From: JBAUHN01 sp049680295
GTDB lineage: Bacteria > Pseudomonadota > Alphaproteobacteria > Rhodobacterales > Rhodobacteraceae
DNA: 43,705 nt
Direction: 5' to 3'
NCBI GenBank assembly: GCA_049680295.1
Contig: JBAUHN010000180.1
Span: 1 to 43,705 of the forward strand
Within the stretch, counting starts at the first letter, position 1, and each line of letters opens with the position of its first letter. A model generated the notes under the pieces. The model worked only from the letters and a program-made list of their open reading frames with translations. It was not told the origin of the DNA and ran no database searches. Shown in pieces: positions 8,466-16,163 of this stretch. A program made the position numbers and the translations under genes.

Positions 8466-9293
8466 ATGAAATTATTTGGCAAAAACATTGGCAGATCACG
8501 GTCAAATTACTCGCAACCAGAAGAAGATTGGACCCAAGGCGCGATCATGTCAGCGCCCGACAGAACAATGGCCGACGACGATGCGCCGTCCAAAACAGTT
8601 CGGCTTAGGCTGGAGGAAGCCAATCGGGTGGGCGATAAATCACACGTCAAAAAGCCGACGCTCATTCCGGGTCCGGCCGTGAACATCTGGGACCTGGACG
8701 ACCCTTCCGATGATCTGTCAGATTCTTTGCCGCAGTTAGAGCCAGAGCCCGAACAGACAACCCCGCAGTCTTCTGCCCGTGTGGTGGGCGCATCTGTGCG
8801 CAAGCGCCGCACTAAAACCCGCCTTCTTGGGTTCGAAAAATCCGACGGTCGCGTTGTCGATATGATGAACAACCCGGTCGAAAACACGGGGGCCAAAAGC
8901 ACGAAATTCCCGGTGGGTTGGGTCGTTGTTGTCAAAGGACCTGGACGGGGCGAATCCTTTACACTACTCAGCGGCATGTCATCTATTGGCCGTGGTGATG
9001 ACCAATCCATACAGCTTGATTTTGGCGACCGTGCAATTTCACGCAGCATCCATGCGGCCATCGTCTATGACCCTGAAACCACCAAATTTCAGTTGGGTCA
9101 TGGCGGCAAAAGCAACATTGTGCGTCTTAACGACAATCCGGTGATCAGCAATGAGACGCTGAAAGACGGCGATTTGATCCGCATCGGTGAAACCACTATT
9201 CGCTTCGCAAGCCTTTGCGGAGAAACATTTAACTGGGAAGAAACCACAGAAGGGGACCTTGATAGTGTGGAAATCGCCGGAACCCCGATTTGA
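8466..9293 (+). CDS. FHA-domain protein
   Basis: A 275-residue cytoplasmic protein. The FHA fold spans about 150-250 and keeps the phosphothreonine-recognition residues: G175-R176 (SSIGRGDD), S193 and H196 (ISRSIHAA), and an asparagine in the following loop (GKSNIVRLND). The first 150 residues are acidic and probably disordered, with several Thr-Arg or Thr-x-Arg patches (KTVRLR at about 43, TKTRLLGF at about 116) that could be kinase substrates. ATG 8466 was chosen because the longer frame from 8403 adds an unconserved leader. The end overlaps the phosphatase start, so the two are translationally linked. It probably reads out phosphorylation by the upstream kinase and recruits partners. No secretion-system genes accompany it. 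Confidence 0.88.
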   Translation: MKLFGKNIGRSRSNYSQPEEDWTQGAIMSAPDRTMADDDAPSKTVRLRLEEANRVGDKSHVKKPTLIPGPAVNIWDLDDPSDDLSDSLPQLEPEPEQTTPQSSARVVGASVRKRRTKTRLLGFEKSDGRVVDMMNNPVENTGAKSTKFPVGWVVVVKGPGRGESFTLLSGMSSIGRGDDQSIQLDFGDRAISRSIHAAIVYDPETTKFQLGHGGKSNIVRLNDNPVISNETLKDGDLIRIGETTIRFASLCGETFNWEETTEGDLDSVEIAGTPI

Positions 9294-10209
9294 TGTTGCC
9301 TCCGCCATTTGTCAGGGCGGCCGAGACTATCAAGAAGACGCAATTATCACCGACTTTCCAGCTGGAACCGATATCGGCGTTGTCGTATTGGCGGACGGAA
9401 TGGGCGGGCATGCCGCGGGTGATGTGGCCTCTAAACTGGTTGTCACCGAAGTTTTCAGCGATTTGAAATTTGAAAGCGCAAATTTTTCGGAATTTGAGAC
9501 CGATATCCCGAAATATCTGAATGCGGCAGCGGCCAATGCCAATCAAAGCGTGCGCGATTACGTTAACGAAAACCCAACGACGCGCGGCATGGGGGCAACC
9601 CTTGTTGCGCTGATTATGGTCGAAAACCGTATGTACTGGGTCTCAATCGGGGATTCGCCACTGTTTCATATGCGCAAAGGTAATCTGGAACAGATCAACG
9701 AAGATCATTCGATGGCACCGCAAATCGACTTTATGGTAAATTCCGGGTTGATCGACGCGCAAGCCGGTCGTGATCACCCGGATCGCAACTGCCTGACTTC
9801 GGTGATCATGGGCGAAAAAGTCGCAAAATCGGATTGCCCGAACACGCCCTTTCAATTGGAGATCGGCGACATTGTGGTCGTGTCCAGCGACGGCCTGCAA
9901 TATCTGGAAGACGCGCAAATTGAGAAAATTCTGCGCAAATATCGACGCAAGAAAAGTGCCGAGATCGCCGAGCATCTTTTGGCAGCGCTGCGCGATCTGG
10001 CAGATGTCGATCAAGACAACATTTCATTTGCCGTTGTTAAGCTGAACCACAACAAACCGATCATCCAACCTGTCCGGCAAAAACCAGTGCAATTAGTCAA
10101 TGATATTACCGCTGGCGCCACACGGGTCGCTGCATCAGAGTTTGAAAACTCAAGCGTTGAGCAAGACCCACAAGAGATTTCGGCCAAAGCCGCCCAGGGG
10201 GGGAAATAA
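9265..10209 (+). CDS. PP2C-type protein serine/threonine phosphatase
   Basis: A 314-residue metal-dependent phosphatase with the PP2C motifs in order: GGRDYQEDA, VVLADGMGGHAAGD (metal-binding Asp), TRGMGATLVAL, WVSIGDSPLF, VVVSSDGLQYLED and the final DQDNISFAVV with its metal-binding Asp. The chosen start is GTG at 9265, eight bases after AAGGGGA and 29 bases inside the FHA gene. An ATG at 9187 would add 26 residues that are only the FHA gene read in another frame. The protein is soluble, with a low-complexity tail of about 45 residues. It most likely removes phosphates placed by the membrane kinase, forming a kinase/phosphatase/FHA reader set. The GTPase gene follows after two bases. Confidence 0.92.
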   Translation: MWKSPEPRFDVASAICQGGRDYQEDAIITDFPAGTDIGVVVLADGMGGHAAGDVASKLVVTEVFSDLKFESANFSEFETDIPKYLNAAAANANQSVRDYVNENPTTRGMGATLVALIMVENRMYWVSIGDSPLFHMRKGNLEQINEDHSMAPQIDFMVNSGLIDAQAGRDHPDRNCLTSVIMGEKVAKSDCPNTPFQLEIGDIVVVSSDGLQYLEDAQIEKILRKYRRKKSAEIAEHLLAALRDLADVDQDNISFAVVKLNHNKPIIQPVRQKPVQLVNDITAGATRVAASEFENSSVEQDPQEISAKAAQGGK

Positions 10210-10211
10210 AC

Positions 10212-11489
10212 GTGCTAAAAAAGGCTTTGGATGAAACGCGGGGCGCACTGGCCGAAGCGGTTTCATCAAATCGATTTCCGGCCCATTTGCATCACCAGAT
10301 CCGCGCCCTCATGGGGCAGATCGATGCGCCTGTGCGCCTGACAATATTTGGTCCGACCGGGTCGGGTAAATCGACGCTGATCAATCTTCTTTTGGGCAGT
10401 GAGGTTCTGAACCCGGACCACAAATTGCCCACGACCCAATTCAAATGGGGCGAGGCGCAACACGCGACCTGCACTATGGCTGACGGCAGCACGCACACTT
10501 ATCCACGTTTCGATACCGCTGAAATTTCATCGCGGGCACCAATTTATATCGAAGTCGAACTGCCCCTGCCCGCTTTGGGAAAAATCAGTATGATGGAAGT
10601 TGTGGTATCGGGTGGTGCGGCCGAAATGGCCCAAGCGCTCGCCTGGGCCGACAAGCGAACCGATATTGCGATCTGGTGCACCCAAGATTTTGACGAGACC
10701 GAACAAGACGGCTGGCTCAGGGCCCGTGATGACATGAAAGATCACGCTTTTCTGGTCGTGACCAAGGCAGATCTTTTGGCAGCAGAAAACCAGCTTGAAA
10801 ACACGCTGGCAGACCTCAACCGCGAAAGTGCGGACCAGTTCATTCAGATCTTGCCACTTGCGACCCATGAGGCCATTGCGTCACGCAATTCTGATGGCCA
10901 AATTGACACCGACAAAATGACTAAAAGCGGGGGGCGAGCGCTGATCTCGGCCATTTTGAGCGAAGTCGAACAAGGTCGTCGGGCCCTTTGTGACAATGCC
11001 GAGGTATTGCTTCGCCAATACCCAACCGCGACGGATGCGGCTGAACCTTCACAGACTGCAGCGCAAAACGCGCCTGCAGAGGCCGCCAACACAGTACCTA
11101 AAAGAACACAGCGGCCCACAGACAAACCCGTTTCGAAAACGAAAAAATGGGTGGATCAGCCTAAGTTAACGGGCGTGGATTACGCCGATGCCGTGGGTCG
11201 GTTTTCCAATTGCGGCCAACGATTTAACGATGAAATATCTAAGACCGGCAGTTTGGATGTCAGGCGCCTTATGCAAGAAACGGCCAATTCGGTTCAATGG
11301 TTGTGCGACCACATTTGCGAGAACGGCGACGAAAGCGACGCCACACTTGTGCAAATGCGCGACAGTGTTTTCGACGCCGCGGACTTGATGCAGTTGATGT
11401 TCATGGAAGAAGACGGAAACGCGGCCGCGGATTCCATCGCCTTGGTGATCCAACTGAAACGCGACATGGAGGCACGGCTGGCAGCCTAA
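10212..11489 (+). CDS. P-loop GTPase of the dynamin/Era-like type, degenerate G3 motif
   Basis: A 425-residue protein. The G1 loop is GPTGSGKST (47-55), G2 is probably T74/T75 in KLPTTQF, and G4 is TKAD (184-187). Where G3 (DxPG) should be, the sequence reads VVSGGA (131-136), so the aspartate that coordinates Mg-water is absent and hydrolysis may be weak or altered. An IWCTQDFDETEQDGW segment resembles LWCTHATQAW in the third GTPase of this block, so the two are relatives. The middle (about 270-320) is Ala/Pro/Thr-rich and likely disordered, and the C-terminus is helical. The GTG start at 10212 sits behind a strong AGGGGGG site and two bases after the phosphatase stop. I infer a signal-controlled GTPase; the partner is unknown. 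Confidence 0.8.
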   Translation: MLKKALDETRGALAEAVSSNRFPAHLHHQIRALMGQIDAPVRLTIFGPTGSGKSTLINLLLGSEVLNPDHKLPTTQFKWGEAQHATCTMADGSTHTYPRFDTAEISSRAPIYIEVELPLPALGKISMMEVVVSGGAAEMAQALAWADKRTDIAIWCTQDFDETEQDGWLRARDDMKDHAFLVVTKADLLAAENQLENTLADLNRESADQFIQILPLATHEAIASRNSDGQIDTDKMTKSGGRALISAILSEVEQGRRALCDNAEVLLRQYPTATDAAEPSQTAAQNAPAEAANTVPKRTQRPTDKPVSKTKKWVDQPKLTGVDYADAVGRFSNCGQRFNDEISKTGSLDVRRLMQETANSVQWLCDHICENGDESDATLVQMRDSVFDAADLMQLMFMEEDGNAAADSIALVIQLKRDMEARLAA

Positions 11490-11527
11490 ACGAAAGCCTT
11501 CAAACACAATTTCCGACCTGCGCCGTC

Positions 11528-11543
11528 TTAAAAATTCGTTAAC
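11528..11543 (+). promoter_or_regulatory. CtrA-binding box (TTAA-N7-TTAAC)
   Basis: TTAA at 11528-11531, seven bases, then TTAAC at 11539-11543: a perfect match to the full CtrA site of alphaproteobacteria. It lies in the 203-base gap between GTPase 1 and the dynamin-like gene, 150 bases upstream of that gene's ATG. This suggests that the second half of the block is under the CtrA phosphorelay, which in Rhodobacteraceae controls motility, c-di-GMP enzymes and gene transfer agents. Confidence 0.65.
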
Positions 11544-11692
11544 CTACCGGGCGAATTCAAATTTTTGCCGCAATTTGGCCTTCCTAAACCAGTTCAATAG
11601 GTCTCGCAGTACGGGTGAGAGATTCTTGTGACTCAACATAGAGTAAAGAAACCGAACCTTTCATCACGCTGCTTTGGGATTAGGGCCATACG

Positions 11693-13798
11693 ATGAACAG
11701 CGAACTGGAAATATCTTCTGAGCGATCTCGAGGCGGTCACCACCGCTTTTCGGAGTTTGGGCTTGAAGAACTGGTAAACTTGCGCGGCGCAATCGACGAT
11801 CTGCAAGACACGTTGCTGGACATTGACGCGATCAGTGGTCCAACTCCGGACCGCCAGGTCGCTAAGCTGTCTAAAGAACTAAGAAAATTTGAACCCAGTA
11901 TCACGATGGTCGGTCAAATTAAGTCCGGCAAAACATCTTTGGTCAATGCAATGATCGGACAACCAGAATTACTGCCCGCCGATGTCAATCCGTGGACGTC
12001 AGTCGTGACCTCCCTGCATTTGAATACGCACCAAGAGCCCGGCGCACCGGCGGCGTCGTTTCAGTTTTTCGATGGCTCCGAATGGGACCGTCTGGTTTCA
12101 AACGGCGGACGCATTGGCGAATTGTCAATGCGCGCAGGTGCCGATGACGAGTTGAAAAAAGTCCGCGAACAAGTTGCCGAAATGCGGGAAAAAACGCGTA
12201 CCAGACTGGGTCGCAAGTTCGAATTGTTACTTGGTCAGCGCCATGATTACGGCCGAATGGATGACGATCTGATCCAGCGGTACGTGTGTCTTGGCGATGA
12301 ATTTGACGAGTTTTCGACCTCTGACAACCAAGGCCAGTTTGCCGATATCACCAAATCCGCTGATCTGTACCTTAAAGCGCCGGCCATCCCGTTGCCGTTT
12401 TGCATTCGCGACACGCCCGGCGTGAATGACACCTTCATGATGCGCGAACAGATCACCATCAATTCGCTTCGTGACAGCCGCCTTTGCGTGGTTGTCTTGT
12501 CCGCATCTCAGGCGCTCAGCTCGGCTGATATGGGGCTGATCCGGCTGATCTCAAACGTGAAATCCAAGGATGTCGTGATTTTCGTCAACCGCATCGACGA
12601 ACTGGCAGACCCGGTTGCGCAATTGCCCGACATTCACAAAAGCATCGTGTCCACCCTGTCCAAGCTTAACATGCCCGTTGAACCAAAGATTGTGTTCGGC
12701 AGCGCCTATTGGGCAACCGTGGCCTTGTCCAAATCTATCGACGAAATTGATGGAGACAGTGCCGATGCGCTCGACAGTTATGCAAAGGCCGTACAAGGCA
12801 CCAAAGGCCCCAAGATGGCGCAACGAGATCTGATCTGGTTGCTGTCAGGCATTCCGACGCTTTACGGGATTCTGGCGGAACGTATCGCCGAAGGGCCCGG
12901 CGCGCGTCTATTGTCAGATATCCGCTCGCGCGCTGAAAACCACGTCAGAGGGCTGCGCGCGACATGCTCAGTTGCTTCTGTCCGGATAGATGGTGACACG
13001 ATCGACGTGATGGAACCGGCATCGCTGGACGCGCAATTGACCCAAATCGAAACCCAATCCCACAACCGTCTAAAAGAAACATTGGATGGATTGTTTGAAA
13101 AATTCAGCGCGCGTGTTGATCAATCGCACAGCCGGTTTCTGGATCGTGCATTGGAAGTGTTGCTACAGCATCTGGAACAAAACGGCGATAATGAGGTTTG
13201 GCAGTACAATCCCGACGGTTTGCGCGCGTTGTTGCGCACCAGTTGTCAGGTGATGCGGAAAAATTTCAAATCAGCTTGCGAAACAGCCTATGATGCTGCG
13301 GCCACAGACATAACCAATATCTACAGCAAAGCCATTGGCGTCGGTGTCGACGGCTTTACCGTAACGCCCCCTGTCGCGCCAGAAGTACCTGCACCTGTCT
13401 CACTGGGTGCCACCATCGCATTGGATCTACAAACGTCCTGGTGGAAAGGCTGGTGGCAACGCCGCAAAGGACATCGTGCCTATGCCGACGAATATTACAG
13501 CCTGATCGAAGCGGAAACCGCTCCGTTACTGCACGATCTCAAGGACCGTATGATCACGGATATCCGCGCGGCTGCGGAGTCGCAACTCTCGGTATTTTTG
13601 GCCGAACAACGCACGAACTTGATGGATATCGTCGAAAAAGCACACGTCAGCCTGGACGACCTGAACGATCTGCTGGGCATCAACACCCAAAACCACCGTG
13701 CCGAAATATTGGATTTGATTTTGAGCGAATTGACAGCCACTGCGGATCAAAAGTCACACTCCGGCAAATCCACCCCAAATGAAGGAGTGGCCGCGTGA
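11693..13798 (+). CDS. Large dynamin-family GTPase
   Basis: A 701-residue protein with a complete GTPase core: G1 GQIKSGKTS (74-82), G2 threonine in PWTSVVTS (about 102), G3 RDTPG (239-243) and G4 NRID (299-302). Long helical segments follow, as in the stalk of bacterial dynamin-like proteins. A tryptophan-rich basic patch, SWWKGWWQRRKG at 582-593, sits between hydrophobic and helical stretches and is a good candidate for the membrane-inserting paddle. Bacterial dynamins bind and remodel or repair the inner membrane, often as two partner GTPases. Here the next gene, a smaller GTPase, overlaps by 4 bases and could be that partner. The ATG at 11693 follows a GGATTAGGG stretch. The family is clear; the membrane role is inferred. 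Confidence 0.85.
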   Translation: MNSELEISSERSRGGHHRFSEFGLEELVNLRGAIDDLQDTLLDIDAISGPTPDRQVAKLSKELRKFEPSITMVGQIKSGKTSLVNAMIGQPELLPADVNPWTSVVTSLHLNTHQEPGAPAASFQFFDGSEWDRLVSNGGRIGELSMRAGADDELKKVREQVAEMREKTRTRLGRKFELLLGQRHDYGRMDDDLIQRYVCLGDEFDEFSTSDNQGQFADITKSADLYLKAPAIPLPFCIRDTPGVNDTFMMREQITINSLRDSRLCVVVLSASQALSSADMGLIRLISNVKSKDVVIFVNRIDELADPVAQLPDIHKSIVSTLSKLNMPVEPKIVFGSAYWATVALSKSIDEIDGDSADALDSYAKAVQGTKGPKMAQRDLIWLLSGIPTLYGILAERIAEGPGARLLSDIRSRAENHVRGLRATCSVASVRIDGDTIDVMEPASLDAQLTQIETQSHNRLKETLDGLFEKFSARVDQSHSRFLDRALEVLLQHLEQNGDNEVWQYNPDGLRALLRTSCQVMRKNFKSACETAYDAAATDITNIYSKAIGVGVDGFTVTPPVAPEVPAPVSLGATIALDLQTSWWKGWWQRRKGHRAYADEYYSLIEAETAPLLHDLKDRMITDIRAAAESQLSVFLAEQRTNLMDIVEKAHVSLDDLNDLLGINTQNHRAEILDLILSELTATADQKSHSGKSTPNEGVAA

Positions 13799-14742
13799 CT
13801 GAGAAACCTGACCCTATCCGCAAACCCCGTCTTGGCATCATGGGTGAATTCAGCGCCGGCAAAAGCACCTTGTCGAACCTGTTGCTGGGCAGGCGCGTGC
13901 TGCCGGAAAAAGTAACTGCAACCCAATTGCCACCTGTTTGGATGACAACAGGTACCGACAAACCTAGCCGCACGACAACCGATGGTCAGACGCACCCCAT
14001 ACTGCTTGATCAACTTGAGAACATATCGCCCGAAGAAACCCGGTTTATCAAAATCAACATCGAAGCCGAAATCCTTCATCATTGTGATATCATTGACTTT
14101 CCGGGAATTTCCGATCCGAATATGTCATCCGCTGTGTGGGAACGTTTGTTGGGCGAAGTCGACGGCGTTTTGTGGTGCACACATGCTACCCAGGCCTGGC
14201 GCCAATCGGAATCTTCTGCCTGGGAACTCATCCCCGAACATGTGCGTCAAAACAGTTTGTTGCTCATTACCAGATTCGACAAACTGGTTTCCAAACGTGA
14301 CAAAGACCGCGTTACCGCAAGAGTTGCCCGTGAGACGTCAGGTCTGTTTGCCGACATCTGTCCAATTTCGCTGACGCAATCCCTGGCCGCCGGCAATCAT
14401 GAATCTTTAAGAGATGCCTCAGGTGCGAGCCAATTGTTTGACGCGATCGCCAATATTTTGGAGAGCCTTGGCAATGCAACGGCAAGGTCGAATGCGCAAG
14501 AAACGCCTGCTAAGGACGACGCGTGCAAACCCGCCGCGACGCCGGCATCAGACACGACACCAGAACACGCAGAGGTTTCTTCAAGGCCGAACGACACCCC
14601 TGATGCCCCTGTGATCATGGCCGAGCAAACCCAACAACAATCCCCTGCTGCAATTGTGCCGCGTCGGGTTACGTCAAACGGGTCGGCGAGAACGCAACGG
14701 CCCAGCCGATCCGCAAGAACGTCGTCGCTCAGCGCTATTTAG
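13795..14742 (+). CDS. Dynamin-like small GTPase, probably frameshifted at its C-terminus
   Basis: A 315-residue protein with all G motifs: G1 GEFSAGKST (17-25), G2 threonine in VTATQLPP (about 41-43), G3 DFPG (101-104) and G4 TRFD (159-162). The GTG start overlaps the previous stop as GTGA, so it is coupled to the dynamin-like gene. Residues after about 225 are Ala/Thr/Pro-rich. The last 20 residues of this frame are Ser/Arg-rich and look non-native, while the -1 frame from about 14690 to 14849 reads as ordinary protein (see the separate entry). One missing base near 14688-14694 would join the two into a protein of about 350 residues. It may be a partner of the large GTPase. Confidence 0.8.
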   Translation: MTEKPDPIRKPRLGIMGEFSAGKSTLSNLLLGRRVLPEKVTATQLPPVWMTTGTDKPSRTTTDGQTHPILLDQLENISPEETRFIKINIEAEILHHCDIIDFPGISDPNMSSAVWERLLGEVDGVLWCTHATQAWRQSESSAWELIPEHVRQNSLLLITRFDKLVSKRDKDRVTARVARETSGLFADICPISLTQSLAAGNHESLRDASGASQLFDAIANILESLGNATARSNAQETPAKDDACKPAATPASDTTPEHAEVSSRPNDTPDAPVIMAEQTQQQSPAAIVPRRVTSNGSARTQRPSRSARTSSLSAI

Positions 14743-14849
14743 ACGCCAAGAGACCTGTCAACGTCGTCGGCTGGTTTCACTTGATTGGCCGCAAAGCGAA
14801 CCGCCGGGTCCGAAAACCTTTGGATTTCGCAAACGACTTACGGCTTTAG
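14703..14849 (+). other. Out-of-frame coding-like tail of the preceding GTPase
   Basis: In the -1 frame relative to the GTPase, codons from 14703 to a TAG at 14847-14849 read as 48 plausible residues, including VVAQRYLDAKRPVNVVGW and KPLDFANDLRL, with third positions about two-thirds G/C and mixed hydrophobic and charged content. The annotated frame instead ends in low-complexity Ser/Arg. One extra base in the GAGAACG stretch at about 14687-14693 would restore a continuous protein. Causes could be a real mutation, a sequencing error or recoding. Confidence 0.45.
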
Positions 14850-14933
14850 CCACGCGCGCAACTGGTTAATGTGGGCTTTTCATGACGTCAAATTTACGTT
14901 ACCCATAGTTCCAAGAATGCAGGATCGTTAACT

Positions 14934-15296
14934 ATGGTATCGGATGAACTCGACGCGTTGCGTGGTCAATTTTCGGCTTGCAAAACAATTGCTTTCGCAG
15001 ATTTGTCGACCGGGATGATATTGATGACAAATGGCGATGCGTCGGTAGAACGCAACAGTCTTGACCGTCTGTGCACCGAAGCTGCATTACTTCTTAGTAA
15101 AATCGGCCAACCACAGTTTGGCGACTTAGATGCAAATACCGCGATTGCCGGCATGCAAAACCAGATCAGAGTATTCTTGCGCGCCCCAAGCGAACCAAAT
15201 GACGCCTTGTGCTGCATTGGCACGCATGAACTGGATCTGGCAGCATTTTTGCCTCAGGCGCGAGCGTGTTTGCAAAGGATAAGTGAAAATGGCTGA
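14934..15296 (+). CDS. Roadblock/LC7-like small protein
   Basis: A 120-residue protein. Its pattern, an N-terminal helix, then a strand pair around IAFADLSTGMILMTNG, a long helix (DRLCTEAALLLSKI), further strands (QIRVFLRAP, ALCCIGTHELD) and a closing helix, fits the Roadblock/LC7 fold. In bacteria such proteins (MglB, conservon proteins) bind small GTPases as regulators or activators. The position just after three GTPases makes this role attractive here, but the assignment rests on size and pattern, not on a diagnostic motif. It starts at ATG 14934 with a GTTAAC immediately before it. The next gene begins about 40 bases on, or overlaps its stop if a frameshift is allowed. Confidence 0.55.
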   Translation: MVSDELDALRGQFSACKTIAFADLSTGMILMTNGDASVERNSLDRLCTEAALLLSKIGQPQFGDLDANTAIAGMQNQIRVFLRAPSEPNDALCCIGTHELDLAAFLPQARACLQRISENG

Positions 15297-15335
15297 TTTC
15301 AGAAAGCCAAAGCACCTCTGGACGAGGGTATATCT

Positions 15336-16124
15336 TTGACGAACGATCCCGAAATTCTAAAGAAACTGACCATTTTGGCATCCGAAAAGGCAGTGTTCCG
15401 CGATGGCGCCAGGGTCATATCAAACAACCTGATTGCGCCGCTGTCCGCTGTGCTGGACGAGATCGACAATACCACGCTTCGGCGTAAACTGACGTTTCGG
15501 GCGCAAGATACATTTTTGTCCCTGTTGGTCGCAGGCCGTCGGGTTTTGTCCCTTGTCGACACGTCTGATGACCTTGAAAACAGTGCGCCATATTTGAATG
15601 TCCCGCTGTCGCGCGACGACAGCGAAACCTTTGAAGCTGTTGCGTCTATTCTTTTCAATTTTGCCGACCAAAAAAGCAGCGTTTCTGTGGAAAGCTTGCC
15701 AGCTGAAACAGCCGTTGGCCGTAACGAGATTGGCATCTCCGTCGGGCGTTTGGCGCAACTGCTTGAGGTGGATCTGGACGAAGAGCGCCCCAAACCAGTT
15801 CAGCATTTTGTTGAAACCTGTGGTGATGCGTTTGCCGCCTGTCTGTTCGAAACAGACGGGCTTTGGAACAGCCAGGCAAAAGACACGATTATGCTCGCGA
15901 AACTGCAAAAAATTGCAGATCAACAATGGCCGAAATTCCGCAATCAGTACGAAAACTGCACACAGGCAAGCACCCAACCGCATTTGGTTGTGTTAGAGGG
16001 CGGTGCGGAACACTCAGACCTTATTGCTGCGACCTGGGCGCAGGGTGAAGCAACATTATTCGCCTGCGCCACGAAGGATTTTGACCATATTCACAAAGTC
16101 TGGCGTGGCTTGTTTACATTCTGA
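15336..16124 (+). CDS. Conserved-looking protein of unknown function, start disrupted or TTG
   Basis: I do not recognise this 262-residue protein. It is soluble, mostly helical in the first 200 residues and ends in a strand-rich segment (HLVVLEGG, ATLFACATKDFDH). The listed TTG start at 15336 has GAGGG seven bases before it and is usable. An ATG at 15289, overlapping the previous stop in the usual operon manner, begins MADFRKPK but hits a stop after 16 codons. One extra A in AGAAAGCC (15301-15308) would fuse it to the open upstream part of this frame, which reads KAKAPLDEGIS. So the gene either uses TTG or has lost one base. It closes the kinase-GTPase block and converges on the cyclase gene. 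Confidence 0.6.
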   Translation: MTNDPEILKKLTILASEKAVFRDGARVISNNLIAPLSAVLDEIDNTTLRRKLTFRAQDTFLSLLVAGRRVLSLVDTSDDLENSAPYLNVPLSRDDSETFEAVASILFNFADQKSSVSVESLPAETAVGRNEIGISVGRLAQLLEVDLDEERPKPVQHFVETCGDAFAACLFETDGLWNSQAKDTIMLAKLQKIADQQWPKFRNQYENCTQASTQPHLVVLEGGAEHSDLIAATWAQGEATLFACATKDFDHIHKVWRGLFTF

Positions 16125-16163
16125 CAAGCCGGCGATCCCATCATCAAGACCAGGCAATTCACC

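Noticed and set aside
3622..10209. Kinase, FHA and PP2C as a type VI secretion post-translational control module
   Set aside because: No tss/imp structural, sheath, Hcp, VgrG or ClpV gene occurs in the window, and the LysM-SBP and dynamin-like genes do not belong to that system.
13795..15296. GTPase plus Roadblock as an actinobacterial-style conservon
   Set aside because: Conservons need a sensor histidine kinase and a DUF742 protein; neither is present and the GTPases are of the dynamin type.
15289..15339. A separate 16-codon gene starting at ATG 15289
   Set aside because: It is more simply the original start of the following gene in a broken frame, or chance; nothing supports an independent peptide.
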